The translations under genes and the position numbers were made by a program. A stretch of DNA of 9,056 bases. It comes from CAYJRR01 sp964372275 [NCBI: uncultured bacterium] (lineage in GTDB: Bacteria > CAYJRR01). Shown piece after piece: positions 1 through 7,228 of this stretch; positions within the stretch are counted from its first letter, which is position 1; every line of letters begins with the position of its first letter. Under the pieces are notes generated by a model that worked only from the letters and a program-made list of their open reading frames with translations, was not told the origin of the DNA and made no database searches. The DNA is taken from contig CAYJRR010000158.1 of the NCBI GenBank assembly GCA_964372275.1, positions 1 to 9,056 of the forward strand. The letters run 5' to 3'.

Positions 1-2929
1 GGACGAACGCGGGCGAGGCCGAGGGAGCGGACGGTGAGGCCCGGCCGGACGCGGGTTCGGAGATCGCGTCGGGCGCGGAAACCGGGTCGGAGTCCGTCTC
101 GGGATCGGCAGCCGATCCGGCCGGATCCGAACCGGCACCGGGATCGGGCGCGGGTTCGGAGTCGGTTTCCGGTGCGAGGGGCGGCGCGGTCGCGGACGCC
201 GCCTCCGCCGTCGTCACACCTGCCGGGGGCGCCGCCGTCGGCGCCGGCGCGGCCTGTCGGAGCGTGACGTCGAGCAGGGCCTCGATCCGATCCCGGTCGG
301 CGGGCGCCACCTCGACGAACTGCACGCCGACCCCCGACGGCGCGCGAAAGGCGACGCGGCCGTGAATCCGTACTTCGTGCGGTCCCTCCGCCACCGCATA
401 GACGACGTCGACCGACGCACCGACCTCCGGCGGGTGGCGCGTCGGAACGGTCATGCCGCCGCGCGCGAGATTCGACTCGCATTCGCGCCGGAAGTCGGCG
501 AGCGAAACGAGCTGGAGCCGAAACTCGGTCGGCGTGTCGGCGGAATCGGGGGCCGTGGTCGTGGCGGGGGCCGTATCCGCGGCTGCGGCTGCGGCGGGGG
601 CCGAATCCGTGGCCGTGGCCGTGGCCGTGGCCGTGGCCGTGGCCGTGGCCGTGGCCGTTGCCGCGTCCGCGGCCGAACCCGAACCCGAACCCGTTGCCGT
701 GGCGGTCTCCGGATCCGGCGCCGGACCCGCCCCCGATCCCGGCGAATCTCCTTCTGCCTCCGGGTCGGCGCCGCCTTCTTCCGGCAACTCGTCGAGAAGC
801 GCCGCGGCCCTCGCCTCGAGGTCCTGCGCCGCGTCGTCCGGCGAAGCCCCCGTGGGGTCGTCGCCGAACATGCCGGACATCATCTGGGCGATCTCCCCCG
901 TCGACAGCTCCGGCGCCGCGTCGGCGGCAGGGCCCAACGCCGCTTCGATCAGGGCGCGACCCGCCATCCCCATCGGACCGAACGCCACTTCGACGCCGCG
1001 AGAGTCGTGCCGCGCGACGGTGGCGCGGAGTCGTTGGAACCCCTGCGTCCCCGGAAGGACGAGCTTCACCTCGACCTCCGCCCCCACCGGCGGCCGCTCC
1101 GCGACCGGAACCGTCGCGGGCGTGAGCCCGGTCTCCGGGCGATAGAGTGCGCGAAGGGCGTCGAGCGATTCGACGTAGAGCTCCAGGGTCGGAACGGCGT
1201 CGTCGACCTCCTCTTCCGAGTCGGCGTCGGTGGCGGAGGCCGGGTCAGAGGCGATCCGGTCGAGCCCGGTCGGAGCGGATCGGACCGGATCGGGTACCGG
1301 TTCCGTTGCCGATACGGACTCCGTGCCCGGCGGTTCCTCTTCCTCTTCCTCGTCCGCCCCCCCCTCCTCCGGCACCTCCTCGATCAACGCTGCCGCCCGG
1401 CGCTCCAGCTCCTTCGCCGCCTCCTCCGCCGACGACGGCTTCGCCTCGGCCTCCTCGCCGGCGGCGCCGAACATGCCGGACACGACGTCGGCGATCTGGT
1501 GGGCGGTCAACGGCGTCGACTCCTTCTCCGGTTTCGTCGCCAGGCAGGCTTCGATCAACGCCTGCCCCGCCAATCGGATCGGGTCGAAGCGGATCCACAC
1601 CCCCCGCTTGCTCCGCGACGCGACGGTGCCCTGGAGAACGAGGAAGTCGAGGCTGCCCGGAAGCATCAGTTTCAGCGAGAGGCGCGCCCCGATCGCCGGG
1701 CGCCTTTCCAGCCTCACGTGCCGCGGACCGAGACCCGTCCCGGGTTGATAACAGGCTCGCAGGTCGTCGTGCGACGTGAAGAGCAACGGCACCGGATCGA
1801 CCGGCGGAGGAGCCACCTCGCCTCCGTCGTCCGTTCCGTCCGGTGGGGGATCCTCGTCGAGCTCCTCCTCATCGCCGGCGTCGGGCGGCCGCGCCGGCAT
1901 CAGCGCCGACGCGCGCTCCTCGAGCAGCTTCGCGGCCGACTCGGTCGAAAGGACACCGGGTCTCTCCTCGTCGCTCTCCATCACCGCCGAGACGACGCTG
2001 TCGATCTCCTTGGTGGTGAGCGCAACCGACGGGCCGGGCACGGTGATGAAGGTCGCCTCCACGAGCGCCTGGCCCGTGGCGCCGATCGCCTCGAACTGGA
2101 CGCCGATCCCCTCCGGCGTGCGATCGGCGACCGTTCCGTGGAGAAGCAGGAATCCGAGGCTTCCGGGCAGCACCAGACGGACATCGATCTTGGCGCCGAC
2201 GGCGGGACGCCGATCGAGCTTCAGGAAGGCGTTCGGGATTCCGAACCCCGGCTTGTAGTGCGCCTTCAGGTGGTCGATCGACTCGAACTGAAGGTCCGGC
2301 GGATCGCCCAGTGGCAGAGGATCGCCCCCGCCGGCGCCCGCGGGCGGCGTCTTCTCGGGGTCGTCGGACGCAAACGCCTCGTCGAGAACGATTGTGGCGA
2401 GCGGCCGGTCGGGACCTTTCGCCGGCGACGCGGGCGGCGCCGCGGTCGCCGTTGGCGCGACCGCGGGCGCGGGCGCCGTCGCGAGGTCGACCTCGACCGG
2501 TAACGAGAGGCCCTCGAACGGGTCGAAGTCGAGCGCCGGCATCGGAAGGACTTTCGGGAGCGACCGCACCGTCTTCGTCTCGGCGGCGACGCTCCGCGGT
2601 CGTGCGCGCTCCGGCGCCTTCGCCTCCAGCAGCTCGTCCGGTTCGTCGGCGAGGACCGAACGCACCTGCGCGGGAACCTCCTCGAGGCGCACGGAGACGC
2701 CGCCCGGCGCACGGCACTGGACCCGTCCCCGGATTCCATCCAGGACGCGCCGATCGGGGAGCACCAGCGTCACTTCGCACGGCTGGTTCACCCGGGGTTT
2801 CGCGTCGGTCGGGACCCACAAGGTGCCGGCGTCGAGATTCTCGACCTCCGACCGCACCTCCTTCGCGTCGGCGAATCGACGCGTCAAGGCAAGGACGGGG
2901 AGTCCTCCTTCACCCGTCGAGACCGACAT
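1..2929 (-). CDS. Very long multi-PilZ-domain protein (3' end beyond the window)
   Basis: The ATG at 2929 lies 16 nt after the activator stop, with only a weak ribosome site (TAGG), suggesting coupled expression. From there 976 codons are read without a stop to the left edge. I see five PilZ-like modules of the expanded myxobacterial type: about 12-95, 212-300, 381-468, 581-668 and 797-890. Modules 1 and 5 keep a version of the Asn-Leu-x-x-Gly turn (NLDAGTLWVPT; NLARGGMTVPT). Modules 2-4 have Y-[KQR]-P-x-x-G-[IL] there instead, and none shows a clear RxxxR motif, so c-di-GMP binding is doubtful, especially in 2-4. Modules 2-4 are each followed by two helices (LTxxxIxxxVSGMFG; AAxxLExRAAALxxE) and an acidic linker, making a repeat unit of about 165-200 residues. 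Linkers and C-terminus are Asp/Glu/Pro/Ala/Ser-rich and disordered, including nine Ala-Thr pairs (757-775). No signal peptide is visible, so a cytoplasmic scaffold or receptor is likely. Confidence 0.9.
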   Translation of the reverse strand, partial: MSVSTGEGGLPVLALTRRFADAKEVRSEVENLDAGTLWVPTDAKPRVNQPCEVTLVLPDRRVLDGIRGRVQCRAPGGVSVRLEEVPAQVRSVLADEPDELLEAKAPERARPRSVAAETKTVRSLPKVLPMPALDFDPFEGLSLPVEVDLATAPAPAVAPTATAAPPASPAKGPDRPLATIVLDEAFASDDPEKTPPAGAGGGDPLPLGDPPDLQFESIDHLKAHYKPGFGIPNAFLKLDRRPAVGAKIDVRLVLPGSLGFLLLHGTVADRTPEGIGVQFEAIGATGQALVEATFITVPGPSVALTTKEIDSVVSAVMESDEERPGVLSTESAAKLLEERASALMPARPPDAGDEEELDEDPPPDGTDDGGEVAPPPVDPVPLLFTSHDDLRACYQPGTGLGPRHVRLERRPAIGARLSLKLMLPGSLDFLVLQGTVASRSKRGVWIRFDPIRLAGQALIEACLATKPEKESTPLTAHQIADVVSGMFGAAGEEAEAKPSSAEEAAKELERRAAALIEEVPEEGGADEEEEEEPPGTESVSATEPVPDPVRSAPTGLDRIASDPASATDADSEEEVDDAVPTLELYVESLDALRALYRPETGLTPATVPVAERPPVGAEVEVKLVLPGTQGFQRLRATVARHDSRGVEVAFGPMGMAGRALIEAALGPAADAAPELSTGEIAQMMSGMFGDDPTGASPDDAAQDLEARAAALLDELPEEGGADPEAEGDSPGSGAGPAPDPETATATGSGSGSAADAATATATATATATATATATDSAPAAAAAADTAPATTTAPDSADTPTEFRLQLVSLADFRRECESNLARGGMTVPTRHPPEVGASVDVVYAVAEGPHEVRIHGRVAFRAPSGVGVQFVEVAPADRDRIEALLDVTLRQAAPAPTAAPPAGVTTAEAASATAPPLAPETDSEPAPDPGAGSDPAGSAADPETDSDPVSAPDAISEPASGRASPSAPSASPAFV
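607..660. repeat. Hexanucleotide microsatellite (CCGTGG)8 plus one imperfect copy
   Basis: Eight perfect copies of CCGTGG run from 607 to 654, followed by CCGTTG. In the multi-PilZ gene (minus strand) they encode nine Ala-Thr pairs in the linker between the fourth and fifth PilZ modules. Because the unit is 6 bp, slippage changes linker length two residues at a time without a frameshift. Shorter simple repeats flank it: CCGAAC-type copies near 672-690 (Gly-Ser) and GCGGCT/GCGGCC-type near 579-600 (Ala). Confidence 0.95.
725..2296 (-). repeat. Three diverged tandem units inside the multi-PilZ gene
   Basis: Codons about 212-735 contain three successive copies of one unit: PilZ-like module, LTxxxIxxxVS helix, LExRAxAL helix, acidic linker. 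Conserved patches include R-x-P-x-[IV]-G-A then LVLPGS/LMLPGS/LVLPGT, and VSGMFG / MSGMFG in the last two. The last two units also share VPEEGGAD / LPEEGGAD. The last two units resemble each other more than the first, indicating successive in-frame duplication. Boundaries are approximate. Confidence 0.75.
1357..1364. repeat. Homopolymer tract C8 (G8 on the coding strand)
   Basis: Eight consecutive C lie inside the multi-PilZ gene and encode part of Glu-Glu-Gly-Gly-Ala-Asp. The corresponding place in the next unit uses a broken tract (GAAGAAGGCGGC) for the same residues, so the run is not forced by the protein. A one-base slip would frameshift the gene after about 520 codons. Confidence 0.85.
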
Positions 2930-2945
2930 CGTGCCTACGATCGTA

Positions 2946-4301
2946 TCACTTCAACGCGTGCTTCTTGACCAACTCTTCGAGGTATTTCCGATGGATCCCC
3001 GCCTCTCGCGCCGCGGCGGAGACGTTGCCACCGTGTTTGTCGAGGATGCGCCGGCAGTAGCGCACTTCGAACTCGTCGACGAGTTGTCCCTTCGCCTCCT
3101 TGAACGGGATGTCGTAGCGCGCGTCGGCCGCCGGCCGTCCAGGGGTCGCCGCGCTTCCGGCCGGATCGAGCAGCTGCGCCGCCCCCGCGAGGTCGCTGGG
3201 CGCGAAGACGCGGAAGCGGTCGACGAAGTTCTTCAGCTCGCGCACGTTTCCCGGCCAGGTGTGATTGGCGAGCATCGCCAGGACCGACGGCGGAATCGGC
3301 TCGGGTGCCGCGCCGCCTCGCGCGGCGGCCGCGCGCAGGAAGTGGTCGGCCAGGGCGGCGACGTCCTCGCGGCGGCGTCGGAGCGGCGGCACCTTCAGCC
3401 GCACCACGTTGAGGCGGAAGTAGAGGTCCTCCCGGAACTGCCCCTTGCGCACCTCGTCGGCGAGATCGCGGTTGGTGGCGGCGATCAGCCGGACGTCGCA
3501 CTGGATCGACTTGTTGCCGCCGACCGGCCGCACCTCCCGCGACTCGATCGCGCGCAGGAGCTTCGGCTGGAGCTCCTTCTGCAGTTCGCCGATCTCGTCC
3601 AGGAACAGAGTTCCGCCGTCGGCCATGCGGAACGCCCCGGCGCGGTCGGAGACGGCGCCGGTGAACGCCCCTTTGACGTGCCCGAACAGCTCGCTCTCGA
3701 CCAGGTTCTCCGGCACGGCGCCGCAATCGAAGACGACGAACGGCTCGGTGCTCCGCGGCGAGTGGGCGTGGAGCTCCTGCGCCACCACCTCCTTGCCGGT
3801 GCCGCTCTCCCCTTCGATCAGCACCGTCACGTCCTGCGGTGCCGCCCGCTCCATCATCGCGAACAGCGCGCGCATCTCCAGCGACGGTCCGACCAGCCGG
3901 CCGAACCGATCGCGGGCCGAGAGCGGGATCTCGGCGTTCTCGTCGTCGGGCGAGAACTGGATGCGCGTGTCGCCGAGGACGATCTCGCTCGACGGGCGCA
4001 GGTAGGCGGCGCCGACGCGCAGACCGTCGACGACCGAGCCGTTTTTCGAGTCGAGGTCCCGCAGCAGGTAGCCGCGTTCGTCGACCACGATCTCGCAGTG
4101 GATCCGCGAGACCGACTTGTCGGACACCGCCAGCTCGTTCCCCTCCGAGCTGCCGATCGTGGCCCGGCGCCGGTCGATGACGACCTTCTTCCCCTTGTCC
4201 GGACCGGCGACCACCTTCAGCCGAAACTTGCGGAAGACGATCGAGCCCGGCCGCCCGCCGATCATCATCGTCTTGGTCGGGGCGTCGAACGGATTGGGCA
4301 C
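2946..4301 (-). CDS. FHA-domain sigma-54-dependent transcriptional activator (enhancer-binding protein)
   Basis: 451 aa from the GTG at 4301. Residues about 27-117 are an FHA domain: RATIGSSEGNEL (47-57), SVSRIHCEI (63-71) and DLDSKNGSVVDG (82-93) hold the Gly-Ser, Ser-x-x-His and Asn-Gly residues that bind phosphothreonine. Residues about 133-370 are the AAA+ sigma-54 interaction domain, with Walker A GESGTGKE (164-171), the sigma-54 contact loop GAFTGA (211-216), Walker B GGTLFLDE (229-236), and WPGNVREL (349-356). The C-terminus (about 404-451) is a Fis-type helix-turn-helix (GGNVSAAAREAGIHRKYLEE). There is no receiver, PAS or GAF domain, so activity is probably set by Thr phosphorylation, on itself or a partner, by a Ser/Thr kinase. 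The protein remodels sigma-54 polymerase at -24/-12 promoters using ATP. The only such promoter I see heads this same operon, so positive autoregulation is likely. All key residues are intact. Confidence 0.97.
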   Translation of the reverse strand: MPNPFDAPTKTMMIGGRPGSIVFRKFRLKVVAGPDKGKKVVIDRRRATIGSSEGNELAVSDKSVSRIHCEIVVDERGYLLRDLDSKNGSVVDGLRVGAAYLRPSSEIVLGDTRIQFSPDDENAEIPLSARDRFGRLVGPSLEMRALFAMMERAAPQDVTVLIEGESGTGKEVVAQELHAHSPRSTEPFVVFDCGAVPENLVESELFGHVKGAFTGAVSDRAGAFRMADGGTLFLDEIGELQKELQPKLLRAIESREVRPVGGNKSIQCDVRLIAATNRDLADEVRKGQFREDLYFRLNVVRLKVPPLRRRREDVAALADHFLRAAAARGGAAPEPIPPSVLAMLANHTWPGNVRELKNFVDRFRVFAPSDLAGAAQLLDPAGSAATPGRPAADARYDIPFKEAKGQLVDEFEVRYCRRILDKHGGNVSAAAREAGIHRKYLEELVKKHALK

Positions 4302-4304
4302 GAA

Positions 4305-4311
4305 CCCTCCT
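4305..4311 (-). promoter_or_regulatory. Ribosome binding site deciding the start of the sigma-54 activator
   Basis: AGGAGGG lies 3 nt before the GTG at 4301, in the 23-nt gap after the stop of the barrel gene. It supports this start over an in-frame ATG at 4367, which lies inside the upstream gene. Confidence 0.8.
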
Positions 4312-4324
4312 CGTTTCCCTTTCG

Positions 4325-5719
4325 CTAGAAGCGCAGGCCGCCCGCCACGACCGACTGCCAAGTCCACGGGCTCAACGCGCGGCCCGAGAGATCATACTCC
4401 GCCGCCGCTTCGACCTTCACGAAGGCACCCGCCGCCAGATCGCGCGAGAGACCGGCCGTCGCCACCGCCGCGAGCCAGGTGAACGACACGCCGGTCGACG
4501 TGTTGTTGGAGGAGAGCGCCGCGACCGCCTGCTCGGCGCGGAGACCGAGGCCCCCCGACGCTTCGTAGCCCCCGCGCTCGCGCCGGGCGAGCAACCGGAC
4601 GCCGCCTCCCCCGACGAAGAGGAACCGCCCTTCGGCGCTCGACGGACGCTCCCATCCACCGTCGGGGATCCTGGCCGGAAGCAGCAGCGTCAGGTCGACC
4701 GCCGCCGAGAAGCGGGGGCCGCGGCGAGGCTCCAGACTCGCCTGGATCCCGTGGCCGCGCAGCGTACCGCGCCAACGATAGGCCTCGCCGACGTCCTCGA
4801 CGCCGTGGTCGAGGCGCGCGCCGGACGAAAGCCCGGCGACGAGCCCCACCGTCGCCGAGGAGCGCGCCGCCGAACGATCGCGGGGAGGCCACGGGCGGTC
4901 GAGGATCTGGGCGACGATCTTCGGCGCCGCCCGGTCGACGGCCGCGAAAAGCGCGTCGCGATCGCCGCCGTCGGCGACGAGCCGCTCCTCGACGCGCGAA
5001 CCGCGCCGGAGGTCGAGCACCAACAGCTCCATCGGCCGCCTCCCGCCCTCGGCCCAGACGACGCCCGTGACCACCACATCGGCGCCGACGGTCGCCGCCA
5101 GCATCTCCAGGCGCTTCCGCGCCGGCGCCACGTCGAGACGGCCGAGCGCCGCCCGCGCTTCGCCGTAGCGCGTCACCAGGTCCGGCGCGTAGCGCAGCCG
5201 ATCGGGGGAGAAGCCGGGATCGATCGCCACCGCCGCCCCGAACGCCTCCATCGCCTCGCGCGCCTGCCCCTGCTCCAGACGCGCCTGTCCCAACGTGATC
5301 CAGGTCTCGTGAAGCCGCCGCCGGCCGGAGCGCCCCGTGAACTCCCGCGCCGCGGCGAGCTGGAGCTCCGCCGCCTGGCCCAGCTTCTCGACGGCGGCGG
5401 CGTGTCGCAGCTCCTCCAGATCGCGCTTGGCCTCGAACAGAAGCGCGTCGGCCTCGAGCCAGCGAGGGTCCCCCTTCTCCTCCAGCGCGGCGGCGGCGTC
5501 GATCGTCCGGACCATCGGATCGCTCGCCAGCGCGGCGGCGAGACGTCGGGTGGCGGCCTCCATCTCCTCGGTGGGAAGAACCGGGCTGCGCAGCTCGACG
5601 ACGGCGACCTTCACCCCTTGGAGCGGTGCCGGTACGGCGCGAACCGGGAGCGCGGCGAGGAGGCTCGCCGCCGCGACGAACGTGACCGAAGGCGCGATCC
5701 CTCGACCGACTCGTCTCAC
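4325..5719 (-). CDS. Secreted TPR / TolB-like protein ending in an outer-membrane beta-barrel
   Basis: 464 aa. The GTG at 5719 overlaps the previous stop by 4 nt and starts a clear Sec signal peptide: RR-rich n-region, hydrophobic core, cleavage probably after VRA (residue 28). Upstream in-frame codons lie wholly inside lipoprotein B and are rejected. After a strand GVKVAVVELRSP (35-46, like the start of CsgG/TolB-type domains) comes a helical region with one good TPR unit (about 139-170: ITLGQARLEQGQAREAMEAF, then IDP). Next is GADVVVTGVV (212-221) and MELLVLDL, as in periplasmic TolB/FlgO-like folds. From about 288 the protein alternates into amphipathic strands and ends VAGGLRF; a C-terminal Phe is the usual Bam recognition signal of outer-membrane barrels. 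With about 175 residues the barrel is probably 8-stranded. It could anchor a periplasmic TPR/TolB-like sensor or scaffold in the outer membrane near the two lipoproteins. No family name is assigned with confidence. Confidence 0.85.
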   Translation of the reverse strand: MRRVGRGIAPSVTFVAAASLLAALPVRAVPAPLQGVKVAVVELRSPVLPTEEMEAATRRLAAALASDPMVRTIDAAAALEEKGDPRWLEADALLFEAKRDLEELRHAAAVEKLGQAAELQLAAAREFTGRSGRRRLHETWITLGQARLEQGQAREAMEAFGAAVAIDPGFSPDRLRYAPDLVTRYGEARAALGRLDVAPARKRLEMLAATVGADVVVTGVVWAEGGRRPMELLVLDLRRGSRVEERLVADGGDRDALFAAVDRAAPKIVAQILDRPWPPRDRSAARSSATVGLVAGLSSGARLDHGVEDVGEAYRWRGTLRGHGIQASLEPRRGPRFSAAVDLTLLLPARIPDGGWERPSSAEGRFLFVGGGGVRLLARRERGGYEASGGLGLRAEQAVAALSSNNTSTGVSFTWLAAVATAGLSRDLAAGAFVKVEAAAEYDLSGRALSPWTWQSVVAGGLRF

Positions 5720-7125
5720 GGGGGAAAGAACGGAATGTGACCGAGTTTCGATCCGCCGTCGTCGGCCGGGTCGGTCTGACTCCAGCCCTGCACCACGGCC
5801 GAAAGCAGACCCGACGTCCCGATCGAGAGTGTCAGCGTCGACTCCTCGATCCCGCCGAAGTCCTGGTACCAGTACTCGGCGGCGTAGAGCACCGCGGCGA
5901 AGGGATCGTCGGGCGCCTCGCCCGCATCGGACACCTCGAGACGCCCCGACCGGAGGCGGTACGAATGGAATCCTCCCGAGTCGACGTCGTAGTAGTCGGC
6001 ATAGCCGTCGACGATCGGAGGCGTGGCTTCCGGATCGAAGCCGTTGTCGATGTCGTGGCTGCCGGGGGCGTTCGCCGCCGGCGAGAGGTAGAGCAGCACC
6101 GAGACGGTATCCCCCGTCGGAAGGTCGTCGTAGTAGTAGACCTCCAGTCCACCGCTCCCGTCGTCGAGGACCTGCGTGTAGTCGGGATCGGTCGACGTGA
6201 GCGCAATCGGCTCCGGTGGAGGCATCGGGGTCGCCATCGGCCCGGGATCGAGGTTCTGCGAGTCGACGACGATCCCGGACATCGCCGGAGAGGTGGTCTG
6301 GAGCGTCAGCGTATGGCCCGGGTCGACCATCCCCGACGCCGGGTCGACCCAGGCGAAGACGGCGTCGTGGAACTTCGCCTTGAAGCTGCCACCGTCGGCC
6401 GGTTCGAAGGTGATCACCTCGAGATCGCCGACGGTCAGCAGGTAGAAGGAGGCCTCCCCCCCGCCCAGGTAGAGGAGCGTGGCCGAGAAATCGGGCTGGC
6501 CGCCCTGACCGTTCTGGCTCGCGTCGAGCGAGCTCTCGCCGGCGCCGTAGTAGGGGCTGGTCGACGGGATCCACAGACCGACGTAGATCGCCTGCGAGTC
6601 GCTTCCGGCGTCGACCCAGACCTCTTCGGTGACGCCGTCGGCGTAGCGGTTGACGTCGGTTCGCTCGGGGGCGAACGCCTCGACGGTGAACGAGTCCGGG
6701 GGCACCACCGCGCCGGCCCCGGGCGGACAGGGGACCAGCGCCTCCGATCCCGGAACGTCGTACGAGGGATCGGCGCAGACCTCGAGGCGAAGCTGGCCGA
6801 CGTCGACGACACGTCCGTCTTCGATCGTGACCGTCGAATAGGCGGCCGTTCCGCGGTAGTCGGTCGCCGTGAGCTGGTAGGTCCCCTCCGGTGCGTGGAT
6901 GCGGAATCGCCCCCGGGCGTTGGTCAGCGACACGCTTTTCTGGCGCGCCATCGCCGTCTCTTCATCGACGAGGTAGACGGTGGCGAGGTCGGCGGGGGCC
7001 AGCGACGGCTCGAGGATCGTCCCGCTGACACTGCCCCCCTTCACCTTCGTCTCGGGCACGCAGGCCGCCAGGGCCGGCAGGCAAAGCAGCGCGATCCACG
7101 GCCGGCCGGACGTCATCGGATCCAT
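5716..7125 (-). CDS. Lipoprotein B: paralog of lipoprotein A, Ig-like domain plus two beta domains
   Basis: 469 aa from the ATG at 7125. The N-terminus MDPMTSGRPW followed by IALLCLPALAAC is a lipoprotein signal with lipobox LAAC and lipidated Cys22; Val at +2 suggests outer-membrane sorting. Residues about 30-116 form a carboxypeptidase-regulatory-like domain (GGSVSGTI ... TNARGRFRI ... GTYQLTA). Cys117 and Cys133 flank a short linker, as Cys109/Cys154 do in lipoprotein A, so a shared disulphide is plausible. Two further domains, about 144-262 and 306-437, carry the same strand signature as in A (SFYLLTVGDLEVI; HSYRLRSGRLEVS), each followed by a second hydrophobic strand (FKAKFHDAVFAWV; FAAVLYAAEYWY). 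A Met/Pro linker near 297-306 separates them. The protein is acidic and Tyr-rich, with no catalytic motif seen. Its TGA overlaps the GTG start of the next gene (GTGA), so the two are probably translationally coupled. The function is unknown; a surface partner of the barrel protein is an inference. Confidence 0.9.
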   Translation of the reverse strand: MDPMTSGRPWIALLCLPALAACVPETKVKGGSVSGTILEPSLAPADLATVYLVDEETAMARQKSVSLTNARGRFRIHAPEGTYQLTATDYRGTAAYSTVTIEDGRVVDVGQLRLEVCADPSYDVPGSEALVPCPPGAGAVVPPDSFTVEAFAPERTDVNRYADGVTEEVWVDAGSDSQAIYVGLWIPSTSPYYGAGESSLDASQNGQGGQPDFSATLLYLGGGEASFYLLTVGDLEVITFEPADGGSFKAKFHDAVFAWVDPASGMVDPGHTLTLQTTSPAMSGIVVDSQNLDPGPMATPMPPPEPIALTSTDPDYTQVLDDGSGGLEVYYYDDLPTGDTVSVLLYLSPAANAPGSHDIDNGFDPEATPPIVDGYADYYDVDSGGFHSYRLRSGRLEVSDAGEAPDDPFAAVLYAAEYWYQDFGGIEESTLTLSIGTSGLLSAVVQGWSQTDPADDGGSKLGHIPFFPP

Positions 7126-7133
7126 CGATCGTA

Positions 7134-7140
7134 CTCCTTC
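7134..7140 (-). promoter_or_regulatory. Ribosome binding site of lipoprotein B
   Basis: GAAGGAG lies 8 nt before the ATG at 7125. It decides the start against the open extension reaching 7269 and against a second Met three codons further in. Confidence 0.75.
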
Positions 7141-7157
7141 GCGCACAACGCCGACAA

Positions 7158-7192
7158 GGCGGGAGCCCCTCCCGTAGGAGAAGGACCCCGCC
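7158..7192 (-). other. Stable intercistronic hairpin with a UACG tetraloop
   Basis: Between the two lipoprotein genes the minus strand folds as GGCGGG / CCCGCC (outer 6 bp) enclosing CTTCTCC(UACG)GGAGGGG (7 bp with two G-U pairs). The loop is C(UACG)G, a member of the extra-stable UNCG tetraloop family. It lies 36 nt after the stop of lipoprotein A and 32 nt before the start of lipoprotein B. It is followed by TTGTCGG, not a U-run, so it is a poor intrinsic terminator. A role in mRNA processing or in protecting the upstream message, giving unequal output of the two lipoproteins, is more likely. The rest of this 103-nt gap shows only the ribosome binding site of lipoprotein B. Confidence 0.6.
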
Positions 7193-7228
7193 TCGTCGAC
7201 GACCTCGCGTTTCAGCGACGCCGGAGAG

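Noticed and set aside
607-660. CRISPR array
   Set aside because: Contiguous 6-bp units without spacers, in frame within a coding region.
362-2503. 713-codon plus-strand ORF, very rich in Arg and Gly
   Set aside because: It is antisense to the multi-PilZ gene, its composition is what reversed GC-rich codons give, and it has no domain; the simple repeat also inflates it.
1869-2819. 316-codon minus-strand ORF in another frame of the multi-PilZ gene
   Set aside because: Arg/Pro/Ala-rich with no motif; the overlapping frame from 2929 has recognisable PilZ modules and runs through the whole region.
2936-2945. Perfect palindrome TACGATCGTA between the activator and PilZ genes
   Set aside because: Only 10 bp, too short to be a terminator, and an operator inside a tight operon is unlikely. 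The core TACGATCG also occurs before lipoprotein B (near 7126-7133), but two short matches are not enough for a call.
5720-6574. N-terminal extension of the barrel protein to an ATG at 6574
   Set aside because: The extension lies wholly inside lipoprotein B and is Arg-rich noise; the GTG at 5719 starts a good signal peptide and shows a GTGA overlap.
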